Below, piece by piece: positions 63,291-64,000 of a stretch of DNA of 64,000 nucleotides. The first letter of the stretch is position 1; each line of letters starts with the position of its first letter. Below the pieces are notes generated by a model. The model had not been told where the DNA came from and did no database searches. It saw nothing but the letters and a program-made list of their open reading frames with translations. The stretch comes from Liopterus haemorrhoidalis (Eukaryota; Arthropoda; Insecta; Coleoptera; Dytiscidae), in the NCBI GenBank assembly GCA_963971575.1, contig OZ020624.1, positions 3,353,001-3,417,000 on the forward strand, written 5' to 3'. A program made the translations under genes and the position numbers.

Positions 63291-63600
63291 TATTGTCACA
63301 TAGGTAATCCTAGGTCAGGATTACGACATCTAGACATTGTGACGTTCAGCTGTCTGATTAAAAACTATTCGTCAGCGTCTGACGTATGTGGCCTGATTAC
63401 GAAATGCAAACATTACATTTTTCGTAATGAGGAAATATGTGTCATGACGAATGAATATTGGAACTGGGTTAAACTTTCGGTACTTAATAGATGGATGTCG
63501 AGAATATTGAGGTAGTAGAACATAGCCAACTCTGCTGCACATATTAGTCCAGAAGGTGACGACCACGACACCGACGCCAGATTCTAGTATCGAGAGTGAA
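63291..63600 (+). repeat. Dispersed repeat R2, copy 2
   Basis: Starts TGTCACATAGGTAATCCTAG with the palindrome taatcctaggtcaggatta and follows copy 1 (39121-39425) to 'gacgccagattc'. Same orientation as copy 1, with substitutions and small gaps; no frame. Confidence 0.68.
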
Positions 63601-64000
63601 GCCAAGCAAGTAGTGACCATGTGAGTGGGAGAAGACTTCTCCAGGCTCCTCAACTCCCGGATGGGTAGGCCCCGCCTCGGAGATAGGTCCAAGCCGATCC
63701 TGGCCAACACGGGGTGGACCGAAGGCTTCCCCAACTCCATGGACCAATTCAAACATTATTTTGTAAATGTGATATACATATTTAATAATTTTTTTATGTT
63801 GAAACCAGGAGTTGTGTCTCAATCAAACCACCCACGTGACAATATTTACGAAATTAAAAAATATTTGCAGTCAAATACTAATAAGTTATAAATAATTTAC
63901 TGAGTATCCAACTTATAAAATACTTGTGTTTTTTTGTTAATTCTTTTGGTATAAGTTTAAAAGGTCTTGGTAAAGTTGGAAAATATTTTCCATTGTATGT
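63601..64000. other. GC-rich block, then AT-rich edge; unassigned
   Basis: 63620-63750 is clearly more GC-rich than the window and open in several frames in both strands, but none has a motif I know (for example 63625-63891 plus). It may be the interior of whatever carries R2 as its end; copy 1 is not followed by it. The last 250 bp are AT-rich. Confidence 0.35.

Noticed and set aside
63372..63891. GC-rich open frames near the right edge
   Set aside because: Several overlapping frames in both strands of one GC-rich block, with no recognised domain; no basis to prefer any.

Overview
The window looks like a stretch of a large, AT-rich arthropod genome, most likely an insect. The evidence is the mix of element types: mariner transposases, including the 41-residue D2-D3 spacing type; Jockey-type and RTE/CR1-type LINE fragments; hAT and PIF/Harbinger elements; and abundant Helentron-like repeats with (GTCT/GACA)n tracts. 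I found no host gene, no rRNA or genuine tRNA gene, and nothing bacterial. Order-level assignment (beetle, bug or other) is not possible from the sequence alone. Almost every open reading frame longer than 60 codons is either a transposase or reverse-transcriptase relic or a translation of a tetranucleotide repeat.

Layout. 1-5 kb: a broken Tc1 transposase, a 407-bp MITE, a LINE scrap and the first complete copy (A) of the main dispersed repeat, called HINE-1 here. 5-11 kb: a decayed HINE-like copy, a 1.3-kb hAT with an internal duplication, a mariner end, and a 1.7-kb element with CCCAGCAAACATT ends. 11-20 kb: HINE-1 copy B, a Tc1 relic with an apparent intron, two Jockey-type LINE fragments (one split by a 564-bp foldback element) and a pair of Harbinger MITEs. 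20-28 kb: two near-identical mini-mariners, a deleted mariner, a second Helentron-like repeat (HINE-2) next to a seven-unit satellite, a palindrome and a long LINE reverse-transcriptase frame. 28-37 kb: an IS630/Tc1-type element with long terminal repeats, a LINE C-terminus with a zinc finger, decayed mariners, and a nested stack in which a mariner and a hAT sit inside an older mariner; the hAT carries a complete hammerhead ribozyme fold. 37-46 kb: HINE-1 copies C and D, LINE and mariner relics, and the 372-bp short form of the CCCAGCAAACATT element. 46-57 kb: LINE scraps, two Harbinger-like elements, HINE-2, a hAT with a perfect 8-bp target duplication, and mariner pieces. 57-64 kb: a deleted mariner, a 184-bp-arm palindrome with two hammerhead-like cores, HINE-1 copy E, HINE-2, and a fragment of an uncharacterised arthropod protein.

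The most unusual signal is in HINE-1. Five complete copies (3836-5014, 11893-12742, 37336-38387, 41033-42238, 60491-61452) share conserved flanks. At the same internal position each carries a different tRNA-like block with recognisable A-box and B-box motifs. The second is a hammerhead ribozyme whose three stems and cleavage triplet can all be drawn (35477-35526). No functional gene network is proposed: the elements are linked by nesting and by dependence on transposases or reverse transcriptases encoded elsewhere.
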